This document shows positions 8,181 to 16,699 of a DNA stretch of 64,000 bases, piece by piece. This DNA is from Paenibacillus sp. OK003 (GTDB lineage: Bacteria; Bacillota; Bacilli; Paenibacillales; Paenibacillaceae), in contig NZ_FOBD01000024.1 in NCBI RefSeq assembly GCF_900109515.1, forward strand, positions 1-64,000, given 5' to 3'. How positions within the stretch are numbered: the stretch's first letter is position 1; every line of letters starts with the position of its first letter. The notes below the pieces were generated by a model. The model was not told the DNA's origin. It saw only the letters and a program-made list of their open reading frames with translations, and made no database searches. The translations under genes were made by a program, and so were the position numbers.

Positions 8181-9302
8181 ATGAAGACAAAACGACATAC
8201 CGACATGGTAACCCGAAGTATGGGTGAAGGGATCCTCCTGGTTTTCATTGTGCTCGCTGTTATTTTGTATGTATTGTATACATATGGTTATCTTGCTCCG
8301 TTTGCAGGCTGGCGTCATCTGATTCAATCGGGCCTGGCACTATTGCTGCTTCTGATTGGGATCGGTGCGGTCTTTGGGTTCTTTCAGAGTTACCGGGTTA
8401 AACGCCGGCTTGAACTGCTGCGGGAAACACTTCTACTGTGGGAGAAGGGCTCTCTATCACGCACTGTACCTGATCTTGGCGATGATGATGTGGGCCGTTT
8501 AAGTGAGCAACTCGGACGAATCGGAAAAAAGTGGGAAGATCAGGTATCTTCGCTCCAGCGATTGTCTACTCATAATGCACAGCTTGCTGAACAAGCCAGA
8601 ATAACGGCCATTGTGGAGGAACGGCAACGGCTGGCACGAGAACTGCATGATGCGGTATCCCAGCAGTTGTTCGCCATTTCAATGACCGCAACAGCGGTTG
8701 GACGGAAAATGGAAAAGGATTTTGCACGTGCCCAGCGGCAGGTGGCGTTAATTGAGGAGATGGCTTCGGTAGCCCAGTCCGAGATGCGTGCGTTGCTGTT
8801 ACATCTGCGACCAGTCTATCTGGAGGGTAAACATTTGGAACAAGGTCTGCGTGATCTTGTATTGGAATTGAAAACAAAAGTACCCATGGATATTGTGCTT
8901 GAAATGGATGATGACATCCATTTGATCAAAGGCATTGAGAATCATCTGTTCCGTATCATTCAGGAAGCGATGTCCAATACATTACGCCATGCGAAGGCTG
9001 AAAAGATGGAAATTCGGCTGCAGCGTCGGACAGATGCAATTCGTGTGCTGATTCGTGATGACGGTCAGGGCTTCAATCTGGATGAGCAGAAGCAAGCTTC
9101 TTATGGTCTAGCCAATATGCGTGAACGTGTCACCGAGATTGGCGGAGCCATTCAATTTGTAACGGCGCCGGGTAAAGGAACACGGATTGAGATTACGATA
9201 CCTTTGATGATTGATGAAAGTGAGGAAGAACATGTCAATGGAGACGGGAATGGAAACGGAGACGGATACGGAAACGTCGATCAAAGTGTTGCTCGTGGAT
9301 GA
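8181..9302 (+). CDS. liaS: LiaS-like sensor histidine kinase
   Basis: 373 residues. Two transmembrane segments (about 18-38 and 46-66) with a very short outside loop, an intramembrane-sensing layout. A HAMP-like linker to about 115, then a HisKA_3 domain with the phospho-acceptor in ELHDAVSQQ (His about 156), and an ATPase domain with N box around 256-275 and glycine-rich boxes DDGQGF and GLANMRERV. GAAGGAGGAG lies upstream of the ATG. The C-terminus is an unusual Gly/Asn/Asp repeat (GDGNGNGDGYGN) encoded where the gene overlaps liaR by 71 bases. Confidence 0.92.
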   Translation: MKTKRHTDMVTRSMGEGILLVFIVLAVILYVLYTYGYLAPFAGWRHLIQSGLALLLLLIGIGAVFGFFQSYRVKRRLELLRETLLLWEKGSLSRTVPDLGDDDVGRLSEQLGRIGKKWEDQVSSLQRLSTHNAQLAEQARITAIVEERQRLARELHDAVSQQLFAISMTATAVGRKMEKDFARAQRQVALIEEMASVAQSEMRALLLHLRPVYLEGKHLEQGLRDLVLELKTKVPMDIVLEMDDDIHLIKGIENHLFRIIQEAMSNTLRHAKAEKMEIRLQRRTDAIRVLIRDDGQGFNLDEQKQASYGLANMRERVTEIGGAIQFVTAPGKGTRIEITIPLMIDESEEEHVNGDGNGNGDGYGNVDQSVARG

Positions 9303-9912
9303 TCATGAGATGGTGCGCATAGGCCTTGCTGCGGTACTCGATACCGAAGATGGCATTGAAGTGGTGGGGGAAGCGGGCAGTGGAGAGGAAGGCATCCGGT
9401 TAGCCCAGGAATATAAGCCTGATGTCGTACTGATGGACCTTGTTATGGAAGGGATGGACGGCATTGAAGCTACGCGGCAGCTACTCAAAATGTATCCGGA
9501 ATGCAAGGTCATTGTGCTGACGAGCTATCTGGATGATGAAAAAATGTATCCGGTCATTGAGGCAGGCGCCTTCAGTTATCTGCTGAAAACATCCAGAGCT
9601 AATGAGGTGGCAGATGCAATCCGCGCAGCGGCTAGGGGGCAATCGGTTTTGGAGTCACAAGTGGCGTCCAAAATGATGAATCGTTTCCGACAGCCTCAGG
9701 CAGTGGCACCAGCTCATGATGAATTGACTGATCGGGAGATGGATGTACTTCGGTTAGTCGCTAAAGGCAAATCGAATCAGGACATCGCAGATGATCTCAT
9801 TATCGGAATCAAGACGGTCAAATTCCATGTCACGAACATACTAGCAAAATTGGGCGTGGATGACCGTACGCAGGCAGCTATCTATGCATATAAGAATGGA
9901 CTTGCGGAATAG
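9232..9912 (+). CDS. liaR: LiaR-like response regulator (NarL/FixJ family)
   Basis: 226 residues: receiver domain with phospho-acceptor Asp near residue 69 (VVLMDLVMEG) and a C-terminal LuxR-type helix-turn-helix (ELTDREMDVLRLVAKGKSNQ, about 160-220). The start at 9232 has GAGGAAG 6-8 bases upstream; an in-frame ATG at 9211 lacks a good site. The first ~17 residues (Met/Glu/Thr repeats) precede the normal receiver start and are encoded in the liaS overlap, so they are probably dispensable. Confidence 0.92.
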   Translation: MSMETGMETETDTETSIKVLLVDDHEMVRIGLAAVLDTEDGIEVVGEAGSGEEGIRLAQEYKPDVVLMDLVMEGMDGIEATRQLLKMYPECKVIVLTSYLDDEKMYPVIEAGAFSYLLKTSRANEVADAIRAAARGQSVLESQVASKMMNRFRQPQAVAPAHDELTDREMDVLRLVAKGKSNQDIADDLIIGIKTVKFHVTNILAKLGVDDRTQAAIYAYKNGLAE

Positions 9913-10024
9913 AAAATAAAGCGTGTGAAGGTTGAAATATGCACTATGGTTTTGTTGGGTAGATAAGGTGAAGTTAAGAAATCGGGGGAGCAAGATTCCG
10001 AAGTTTGTTCTGCCCATAAGATGA

Positions 10025-10070
10025 TATAAGTCCGATCAGCCATGAAGATGGTGGATGGGGCTTTTTTTGT
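10025..10070 (+). terminator. Weak terminator after liaR
   Basis: The gap 9913-10154 has no gene. AGCC near 10038 can pair with GGCT just before a T7 run at 10062-10069; the stem is short and interrupted. Confidence 0.35.
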
Positions 10071-10154
10071 ATGCCAAAAAGAAGTTTAGCAAATGAGTAA
10101 TGGGGGCATGCTGTTGATAGATTCATAGAATGCAAGAAAGAGCGGAGGATTCGA

Positions 10155-10892
10155 ATGTTAAATCGATGGATGACAGCAGGCATATTGGCATTGGCAATCA
10201 TTATACTTGTAGGCATGACTCATGTGTACGCTGAGAAAACGGAATCCGAAGCAGGCAAGCTGGAACAATTGATGAAGACCGCAGATATAGCAATCGATCA
10301 TGTGGAGCGTTTAGTCATTAAATGGCAAGGCGAAGGTCGTGGGGATGCAAAGGAGCAAGCGGAGCTGCTCGCTCATCGGCTGGGATTGCAGCAGCCTGAA
10401 CGCGTTGTACAGACGGGGCATGATGTGTATCGCAGTGAGATGGCTGCTGATGCTCAGCACGCAGGCATTCTGGTCAATGTTGTCGTTACGGGGGAAAATA
10501 AACACTACGCGATCGTCCAGTTATCAGGCAATGAACATACGGACCAACGTTTATTGATCACATTGCATGAACAAGTATCCCAGTTGCTCACAGACTCCGG
10601 AATGAAGGCGGCTTGGAATTTCGCTGTGCAGGGCACAGGAGCAATGGAAAGTGGCGCCAGCAGTCAATTGCAGCAAATCGAGCAACAGCTGTCTGGAGAT
10701 ATGAATATGCAAGCGATAGAACGTTATACGGATAACAGCACTGCCAGCGTGTCATATGAGGCATCGGATTTGCCCATAGTGATTAAAAGCGGTACGCATC
10801 TCTTGAACATGCAGCTGGCGGTCCATCAGGATGATGAAAAGGGGACCAATCGCGTTACAGTAGGTTTCCCGGTGATCACGATTGAATATTAA
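10155..10892 (+). CDS. ywmB: YwmB-family secreted protein
   Basis: 245 residues with an N-terminal hydrophobic export segment (about 7-26, ending in THVYAEK). The rest shows no enzyme motif. Length and composition match the Bacillales YwmB family (TATA-box-binding-like fold, about 245 residues, function unknown). GGAGGA precedes the ATG by 6 bases. It is monocistronic between liaR and zwf. Name based on recognition of the family pattern, not on a catalytic signature. Confidence 0.65.
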   Translation: MLNRWMTAGILALAIIILVGMTHVYAEKTESEAGKLEQLMKTADIAIDHVERLVIKWQGEGRGDAKEQAELLAHRLGLQQPERVVQTGHDVYRSEMAADAQHAGILVNVVVTGENKHYAIVQLSGNEHTDQRLLITLHEQVSQLLTDSGMKAAWNFAVQGTGAMESGASSQLQQIEQQLSGDMNMQAIERYTDNSTASVSYEASDLPIVIKSGTHLLNMQLAVHQDDEKGTNRVTVGFPVITIEY

Positions 10893-11013
10893 TGCAGTAT
10901 TAAAGCAGATTTATAAGTTTGATCATGAATTTTTATAGATGAAATTTCCATGAATTGTGGAAAAATATTGATAACATTTCTGAGGAAAATTTAGTGCAAC
11001 CCATGGGGCTTTA

Positions 11014-11022
11014 TGCTAAAAT
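11014..11022 (+). promoter_or_regulatory. Candidate extended -10 promoter for zwf (copy 1)
   Basis: TGCTAAAAT fits an extended -10 (TGn + TAAAAT), about 120 bases upstream of the chosen zwf start. No good -35 is seen. Confidence 0.4.
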
Positions 11023-11139
11023 GGCATCACATCCAAGAAGGAATTTGCTGGTAATTGACGGTTGTATGTTACGTATATAACACCATTACATAGCTCGGGG
11101 AGAGTGTGGAGATGTCTTCCCGGAAAGAAAGAGGAGCCC

Positions 11140-12690
11140 ATGGTCGAAAAACAAATGCAAGATGAAGTGCAGACACCAGGTGCAGTATTTTTCATTTTTG
11201 GAGCAACGGGTGATTTGGCCCGCCGGAAGCTGTTTCCGGCGATCTACAGTCTCTACCGCGAAGGCAAGTTAGCCGAAGACTTTGCGGTTATTGGTGTAGC
11301 GCGTCGTCCGAGGTCACCAGAAGAATTCCGGGAAGACATCTATGAATCCATTAAGGAGTTCTGCCGCTATCCGGCGGGGGAACCCGATGAGTGGAATGCT
11401 TTTGTCGAACATTTTGAGTATAAATCACTAGATATCAATAACGTGGACGGTTTCAAAGAATTACGTGAGCAGACAGAGAGTCTGGAAGCGAAGTTTAACA
11501 CGCCGGGTAACCGGCTGTTCTATCTGGCGCTGGCACCTGAGCTCTTTGGCAGCGTCTCATATAGTTTGCGTGATGGTGGAATGCTGGAGAGCCGCGGGTG
11601 GAATCGACTTGTGATTGAGAAGCCATTTGGATATGATCTGCAATCTGCGGAGCATCTGAATGAGCAGATCCGTGAAGTGTTCCGCGAGGAAGAGATTTAT
11701 CGGATTGATCACTATCTGGGTAAGGAAATGGTGCAGAATATCGAAGTGATTCGCTTTGGTAATGCCTTTTTCGAGCCACTTTGGAACAATAAACATATTG
11801 CCAACGTTCAGATCACACTGGGTGAGACGGTTGGTGTGGAAGAACGTGGCGGATACTACGATCACTCGGGAGCATTGCGTGATATGGGACAGAACCATAT
11901 GCTGCAGATGTTGACGATGATTGCCATGGAGCCGCCAAGCCGTTTGTTCCCGGAGGACATTCGCGATGAGAAGGTTAAGGTACTGCGTTCGCTGCGTGCG
12001 TTTACCTCTAATGAAGAAGTAAGCACTAACGTTGTACGCGGGCAGTATACCGAAGGGGAGTTTCGTGGTAAGCAGCTTCCTGGTTATCGTCAGGAGGACA
12101 AGGTTGATCCGGAATCCAGTACGGAGACTTATTTTGCGGCACGTGTATTTGTGGATAATTTCCGCTGGGCAGGTGTGCCATTCTATATTCGGACAGGCAA
12201 GCGCCTTCCGGTGAAAACGACCGAAATCGTGGTTGAATTCAAATCCATGCCGAGTAACGTTTATCTGGGCAAAAAGTATAAGCTGGAGCCGAATTTGCTC
12301 GTCATTCGGGTAAATCCGATGGAAGGCATATATATTAAAATCAATGCCAAGAAGCCGGGTTCTGACTCCGAGATTCAGCCGCTGGCGATGGACTTCTGTC
12401 AGAGCTGCATGATTGGAATCAACTCGCCGGAGGCGTATGAACGTCTGCTGCATGATGCAGCAGAAGGAGACTCGACCTACTTTACCCGTTGGGATGAGGT
12501 TGCTACAGCATGGTCCTTCGTGGACCGGATTGCGGCGGCATGGGCGGAGAATCATGGTGAGCTGCACACATATCCAGCAGGTACGTGGGGTCCTGAAGCA
12601 ACAGGTAAACTGCTGGAACAGGACGGCTTCCACTGGTGGCCGGTGAACGGTCAGGACGAAGACAGTGTCGTCTGGCAAGTGAATAATTAA
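11140..12690 (+). CDS. zwf: Glucose-6-phosphate 1-dehydrogenase, copy 1
   Basis: 516 residues. It oxidises glucose 6-phosphate to 6-phosphogluconolactone, the entry step of the oxidative pentose phosphate pathway. NADP-binding motif GATGDLARRKLF near residues 20-31, the EKPFG motif, and active-site RIDHYLGKEMVQN near 188-200. The start at 11140 has AGAGGAG 5 bases upstream; open-frame sequence upstream of it (from 11062) does not resemble the family. It is monocistronic, unlike the second zwf at 23146 (35 residues shorter). Confidence 0.95.
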   Translation: MVEKQMQDEVQTPGAVFFIFGATGDLARRKLFPAIYSLYREGKLAEDFAVIGVARRPRSPEEFREDIYESIKEFCRYPAGEPDEWNAFVEHFEYKSLDINNVDGFKELREQTESLEAKFNTPGNRLFYLALAPELFGSVSYSLRDGGMLESRGWNRLVIEKPFGYDLQSAEHLNEQIREVFREEEIYRIDHYLGKEMVQNIEVIRFGNAFFEPLWNNKHIANVQITLGETVGVEERGGYYDHSGALRDMGQNHMLQMLTMIAMEPPSRLFPEDIRDEKVKVLRSLRAFTSNEEVSTNVVRGQYTEGEFRGKQLPGYRQEDKVDPESSTETYFAARVFVDNFRWAGVPFYIRTGKRLPVKTTEIVVEFKSMPSNVYLGKKYKLEPNLLVIRVNPMEGIYIKINAKKPGSDSEIQPLAMDFCQSCMIGINSPEAYERLLHDAAEGDSTYFTRWDEVATAWSFVDRIAAAWAENHGELHTYPAGTWGPEATGKLLEQDGFHWWPVNGQDEDSVVWQVNN

Positions 12691-12862
12691 TCGTGTGAAT
12701 AACAATCACGCGTGGCAGGGATTTGATTCGATCAAAGTCATTTTATTGGTGAAAAGACTAACACTGTTACAAAGAAGGCTTGGGAAGAACGTAGAGATGC
12801 GCTCTTGTCAGGTCTTTTTTACGATGGAGAAGTGAGGGGTGTAAAACTTTACATATAATAAA

Positions 12863-12900
12863 ATAAGTTATTGACAAAAAGTAAGTATGTAACTTATACT
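12863..12900 (+). promoter_or_regulatory. Promoter with inverted-repeat operator for the DoxX-family gene
   Basis: TTGACA (12871-12876), spacer 18, TATACT (12895-12900). An 8-bp inverted repeat, ATAAGTTA (12863-12870) and TAACTTAT (12890-12897), flanks the -35 and overlaps the -10, as expected for a repressor site. The AGTAAGTA/TAACTTA elements resemble HxlR-family (YodB/CatR) operators, which control DoxX-like CatD in B. subtilis. The leader to the gene is about 185 bases with no gene in it. Confidence 0.55.
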
Positions 12901-13091
12901 CAACACAAGAGGAAAAGAGATTACGCAAACAGATACGAAACCCGATTACGAATCGGATACGTACATCATTCATGAGATAAAATGTGAACCAGGTGAAGGG
13001 GTTACGAAATACATTCATGAAGAAAAAAATTTAGCATAATATCTTTAATCTAAGAATACTATTTTGTATATATTGAATGGAGGAAAAGAAA

Positions 13092-13490
13092 ATGTTGGAT
13101 GTAGGCTTGTTGTTGATTCGTTTGGTGATTGGATTGTCGTTCATGGCGCACGGGGCTCAAAAACTGTTTGGATGGTTCGGGGGATACGGAATCAAGGGAA
13201 CCGGAGGCTGGTTTGAATCGATGGGGATGAAACCCGGCGCATTGGTTGCGTTACTGGCAGGGCTTGCTGAATTCGGAGGCGGATTGCTGCTGGCTCTGGG
13301 TCTGCTCACACCGGTAGGCGGCATTCTGATTGCTCTGACTATGGTTATTGCCATTGTGAAGGTTCATGGTGCGAACGGATACTGGTCCACGCAAAACGGA
13401 TTTGAATATAACCTTGCGATCCTGGTGATTGGTGTAGCAGTAGCTTTGACAGGTGGAGGACAATACGCTCTGGACGCATTGATTTTCTAA
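13092..13490 (+). CDS. DoxX-family membrane protein (CatD/YfiD-like)
   Basis: 132 residues with four hydrophobic helices and the family N-terminus LLIRLVIGLSFMAHGAQKLF (about residues 6-25). DoxX/CatD proteins are linked to thiol and quinone stress; B. subtilis catDE is repressed by YodB and CatR. Start 13092 has GGAGG 9 bases upstream; an in-frame ATG at 13077 overlaps that Shine-Dalgarno site. No catE-like gene follows. Confidence 0.85.
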   Translation: MLDVGLLLIRLVIGLSFMAHGAQKLFGWFGGYGIKGTGGWFESMGMKPGALVALLAGLAEFGGGLLLALGLLTPVGGILIALTMVIAIVKVHGANGYWSTQNGFEYNLAILVIGVAVALTGGGQYALDALIF

Positions 13491-13513
13491 GAGCGGCACG
13501 CGAAATGAATAAT

Positions 13514-13558
13514 GAGTACCTGGACGCCATAATGATGGCAGAAGGGTGCTCTTTTTTT
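13514..13558 (+). terminator. Terminator after the DoxX gene
   Basis: GAGTACC pairs with GGTGCTC (one G-U pair) across a loop that itself contains GCCATAATGATGGC; T7 follows. Confidence 0.8.
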
Positions 13559-13762
13559 GCAATCGGAAAAGAGAAGAATCTGCTGTACGTAATCGGTTAT
13601 TTTCGGTAAAGATTATGGTACAATAGGAAAGTTGGATACTAAATCAGGTCTACGGCATGAATGGAAGCACAATGCTTAGGGAGGATGAACTCCGTTGTAA
13701 ATGTGTAAAATTAACATAGGATGCTTAATTGCCTCATGTGCGAAAATGCGAATGTACAATCA

Positions 13763-13816
13763 ACCGGCATAGCCGGATTGCATAAAGATTGAATGGTAGA
13801 CCGGCCTTGCCGGATT
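13763..13816 (+). repeat. Two-copy CCGG palindrome in the prfC leader
   Basis: Two similar palindromes, ACCGGCATAGCCGGATT (13763-13779) and ACCGGCCTTGCCGGATT (13799-13815), sit 36 bases apart just upstream of prfC. Both can form 5-bp stems in the mRNA. The rest of the gap 13560-13849 holds a possible -10 (TACAAT 13619-13624) and nothing else clear. Confidence 0.5.
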
Positions 13817-13849
13817 AACGTGAATGAACGGACGAAAGGGATAGAATCT

Positions 13850-15433
13850 ATGAGCAAAGCTGCAGATAACATTCTTCAACAGGAAGTGGACAAACGCCGG
13901 ACGTTTGCCATTATCTCTCACCCGGATGCGGGTAAAACGACATTGACCGAGAAACTGTTGCTGTTCGGGGGCGCGATTCGTCTTGCCGGTACAGTCAAAG
14001 CTCGGAAAGCAAGCAAACATGCAACAAGTGACTGGATGGAAATTGAGAAACAACGGGGGATCTCGGTAACTTCCTCCGTAATGCAGTTTGATTACCTGGG
14101 TCATCGCATCAACATCTTGGATACACCGGGTCACCAAGACTTCAGTGAAGATACGTACCGTACACTGACGGCTGCCGATAGCGCGGTCATGTTGATTGAC
14201 GTGGCTAAAGGTGTTGAGGCACAAACCATTAAACTGTTCCAGGTTTGTGCGAAGCGTGGTATTCCGATCTTTACATTCATCAACAAGCTGGACCGTGAAG
14301 GACAAAGTCCATTTGATCTGATGGAAGAACTCGAAAACGTACTGGGTATTCGCTCCGTACCAATGAACTGGCCGATTGGTACAGGTCGTGAGCTATGCGG
14401 CGTCTACGATCGGATGAAAAATCAGGTGGAATTGTTCCAAGGGGACGATCACTCCACGATTAAAGTACAAAAAGTGGATGGATACGAAGATCCGATCATT
14501 CGTGAGATGGCAGGGGATTATCTGCATGATCAGCTGTGTCAGGACCTGGAGCTACTGGATGTTGCAGGAGACCAGTTCGACATGGAGAAGGTACAACGCG
14601 GTGAACTGACACCTGTATTCTTCGGCAGTGCCATCAATAACTTCGGCGTGCAAACGTTCCTTGAGAACTTCTTGCAGCTCGCACCGAAGCCGGAACCACG
14701 TCGCAGTACAGCGGGTGAGATTGAGCCAACGAATGAGAAATTCAGCGGTTATGTCTTCAAAATCCAGGCGAACATGAACCCGGCACACCGGGATCGTATC
14801 GCATTCCTACGAATTGTATCCGGTAAGTTCCAACGTGGTATGAGCGTGAAGCATAATCGTGTGGGCAAAGAAATTAAACTTTCGCAGCCTCAGCAATTTC
14901 TGGCACAGGATCGGGATATTATAGAAGAGGCTTATGCAGGCGATATTATTGGTCTGTTCGATCCGGGTATCTTCCGGATTGGCGATTCATTGAGCCAAGG
15001 TAGCGAGGTTATTTTTGATGAACTGCCGACGTTCTCACCAGAGATTTTTGCGAAAGTTACGGTTAAAAATGCATTGAAACATAAACAGTACCAAAAAGGG
15101 ATTGACCAGTTGACCGAGGAAGGTACGATTCAGGTGTTCAACACGGTTAGCTTCGACGAGACATTGCTGGGCGTTGTGGGTCAGCTCCAATTTGAGGTAT
15201 TTGAATACCGGATGAAAGGCGAGTACGGGGTAGACGTGCAGTTACAGCGCATGCCTTATCAATTTGCTCGCTGGATCGTGGACGAGAATCTGGACCCAAG
15301 TAAATTCCGGATCAACTCCGCTCTGGTGAAAGATAAAAAGGGCAATTATGTAGTCCTGTTCGAAAATGAATACGCGATGAGAACCGCAATGGACAAAAAC
15401 CCAACGGCTAAATTCCTGGAGACAGCTCCATAA
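13850..15433 (+). CDS. prfC: Peptide chain release factor 3
   Basis: 527 residues, the usual RF3 length. This translational GTPase recycles RF1/RF2 after termination. P-loop SHPDAGKTTLTEKLL near residues 23-37, switch motifs QRGISVTSS and DTPGHQDFSEDTYR, NKLD, and the RF3 C-terminal region (QLQRMPYQFARWI). GAAAGGGA is 8 bases before the ATG; upstream open frame to 13793 runs through the palindromes and is not conserved. Confidence 0.95.
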   Translation: MSKAADNILQQEVDKRRTFAIISHPDAGKTTLTEKLLLFGGAIRLAGTVKARKASKHATSDWMEIEKQRGISVTSSVMQFDYLGHRINILDTPGHQDFSEDTYRTLTAADSAVMLIDVAKGVEAQTIKLFQVCAKRGIPIFTFINKLDREGQSPFDLMEELENVLGIRSVPMNWPIGTGRELCGVYDRMKNQVELFQGDDHSTIKVQKVDGYEDPIIREMAGDYLHDQLCQDLELLDVAGDQFDMEKVQRGELTPVFFGSAINNFGVQTFLENFLQLAPKPEPRRSTAGEIEPTNEKFSGYVFKIQANMNPAHRDRIAFLRIVSGKFQRGMSVKHNRVGKEIKLSQPQQFLAQDRDIIEEAYAGDIIGLFDPGIFRIGDSLSQGSEVIFDELPTFSPEIFAKVTVKNALKHKQYQKGIDQLTEEGTIQVFNTVSFDETLLGVVGQLQFEVFEYRMKGEYGVDVQLQRMPYQFARWIVDENLDPSKFRINSALVKDKKGNYVVLFENEYAMRTAMDKNPTAKFLETAP

Positions 15434-15470
15434 GTCGTTTATTTCTAAAATAGTAAAGACAGCAGAAGCA

Positions 15471-15512
15471 AATGACCTAAACCCTGATCTGAGGGGTTTA
15501 GGTCATTTTGTC
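15471..15512 (+). terminator. Terminator after prfC
   Basis: AATGACCTAAACCC pairs with GGGTTTAGGTCATT across a short loop, followed by TTGTCG. A 14-bp near-perfect stem. Confidence 0.88.
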
Positions 15513-15678
15513 GTTTCCGGGTTTTATATCATTAAGGTTTCCGCCGCATAGGAGAAAAAGGGAATAACATTCAGTCATCATTCAGTCTGCTCTCAGGTTA
15601 AATTCAGTTTGGCTGCCGATGAAAGTGGAGTGTACGGTACCGCTACTCATTTATGTACACAGAGAGAGGAGATCTATT

Positions 15679-16479
15679 TTGTCACTATCCATTAACAGGC
15701 ATTCAATTACCACGTCCTATGATCATTCAGTAAAGGCAAACGAAAACAAGTTAAATAGCCTGGACTACAACACTGCACAAAAAAAAGCCGCTGATTCACT
15801 TGAATTAAGCAAAGAATTTGCAGAATATGCCGGTGGAGTACAGGCTTCACTCCCAACAGAAAATTACAGCAGAACCTTCAATCCAAGCGAGGACATGTTT
15901 GTACTGACTACGGATCAACAGAAATCACTGTTATCTGATCTGCAAAGTTATCTGGCTTCTTCAGATGCTTCAGCAACAACCAATGAGATTGGTGGCAGCA
16001 CGGCGAGCCCTTTGGCTTCAATATCTGAATTATTATCTGGTCAGGACTTTTCAGCAGCATCGGACGAGGATATCTCCGATCTGTTTGACCAGGTAGCTGA
16101 AATCATGCAAAGCCAGCGCCCTGAACCTCCGCCTACCAATGATTCATCGCGCTCGGAACGCAATGGAACACCTCCAATGATGCAAGCGATGGGTGGGATT
16201 ATGCCGCCATTTGCATGGAATATTCAAGAGAATTCTAACGAGCAGAACCAAGATAGCTCAATGAACAATGAGCTTACTGTTGATGAGAAGAAATCCTTGC
16301 TGAGTGAGTTGCAAAATCTCATTTCCAGCTCGGGAACAGGGGCTTCCTCTTCGGGTGAGGATGAAGAGAATGATCTGCTGGCTGCACTTAAGAATGCATG
16401 GGGGAATACGGACACATCCACTGCTGGAGATGAAGAAATATCGGCATTGTTTGATAAAATCGCCAAATTGTTTAATTGA
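15679..16479 (+). CDS. Unrecognised acidic protein with two copies of a Ser/Leu-rich domain
   Basis: 266 residues, no signal peptide or membrane segment. Two similar blocks: about 75-150 (LTTDQQKSLLSDLQSYLASS ... DEDISDLFDQVAEIM) and about 197-265 (LTVDEKKSLLSELQNLISSS ... DEEISALFDKIAKLF), joined by a Pro/Met-rich linker. Each block pairs an LT-D-KSLLS-LQ helix with a D-E-IS-LFD helix at its end. The TTG start at 15679 has AGAGGAG 7-8 bases upstream; an in-frame ATG at 15619 has no site. I do not recognise the family. Convergent with sspI. Confidence 0.7.
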   Translation: MSLSINRHSITTSYDHSVKANENKLNSLDYNTAQKKAADSLELSKEFAEYAGGVQASLPTENYSRTFNPSEDMFVLTTDQQKSLLSDLQSYLASSDASATTNEIGGSTASPLASISELLSGQDFSAASDEDISDLFDQVAEIMQSQRPEPPPTNDSSRSERNGTPPMMQAMGGIMPPFAWNIQENSNEQNQDSSMNNELTVDEKKSLLSELQNLISSSGTGASSSGEDEENDLLAALKNAWGNTDTSTAGDEEISALFDKIAKLFN

Positions 16480-16514
16480 ACGGCGTTTTCCTTTTCTAAA
16501 ACAACGGGTATACA

Positions 16515-16569
16515 CAAACAAGGTACAGTCTCCTGAGTTATGCTCAGTGGCTGTACCTTGTTTGGTTGA
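16515..16569 (+). terminator. Terminator after the repeat protein
   Basis: CAAACAAGGTACAG (16515-16528) pairs with CTGTACCTTGTTTG (16551-16564); the 22-base loop contains CTGAG/CTCAG. The T tract is weak, but the 14-bp stem is perfect. Confidence 0.7.
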
Positions 16570-16583
16570 GGAGCCCAATTAGT

Positions 16584-16691
16584 CTAATGGGGATAATTGC
16601 CTTGCTCTTCGAGCAAGGCATCATCCTGACCAATGAGCCAAAATCCTTCTTTGCAGACAGAACAACGTGATGATGGTACCTTTCCCTCCAA
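16584..16691 (-). CDS. Possible 35-residue Cys-pair protein downstream of sspI
   Basis: Minus-strand frame from TTG (16691) to TAG (16584), reading MEGKVPSSRCSVCKEGFW and ending EEQGNYPH. The CSVC pair and Trp/Gly-rich context look like a small zinc ribbon half. It starts 8 bases after the sspI stop. Against it: no Shine-Dalgarno site before the TTG. The palindrome at 16599-16619 (GCCTTGCTC/GAGCAAGGC) falls inside it and may instead be a transcription hairpin. Confidence 0.3.
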   Translation of the reverse strand: MEGKVPSSRCSVCKEGFWLIGQDDALLEEQGNYPH

Positions 16692-16699
16692 GACTTCAG

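Noticed and set aside
11557..12705. A 382-codon open frame on the minus strand across zwf copy 1
   Set aside because: It is fully antisense to an unmistakable zwf gene, has no ribosome-binding site, and its translation has no family resemblance. Codon bias of zwf explains the openness.
13657..13719. Short ORF (about 20 codons, MNGSTMLRE...) in the prfC leader
   Set aside because: No good Shine-Dalgarno site at a proper distance, no terminator or attenuator structure after it; likely chance.
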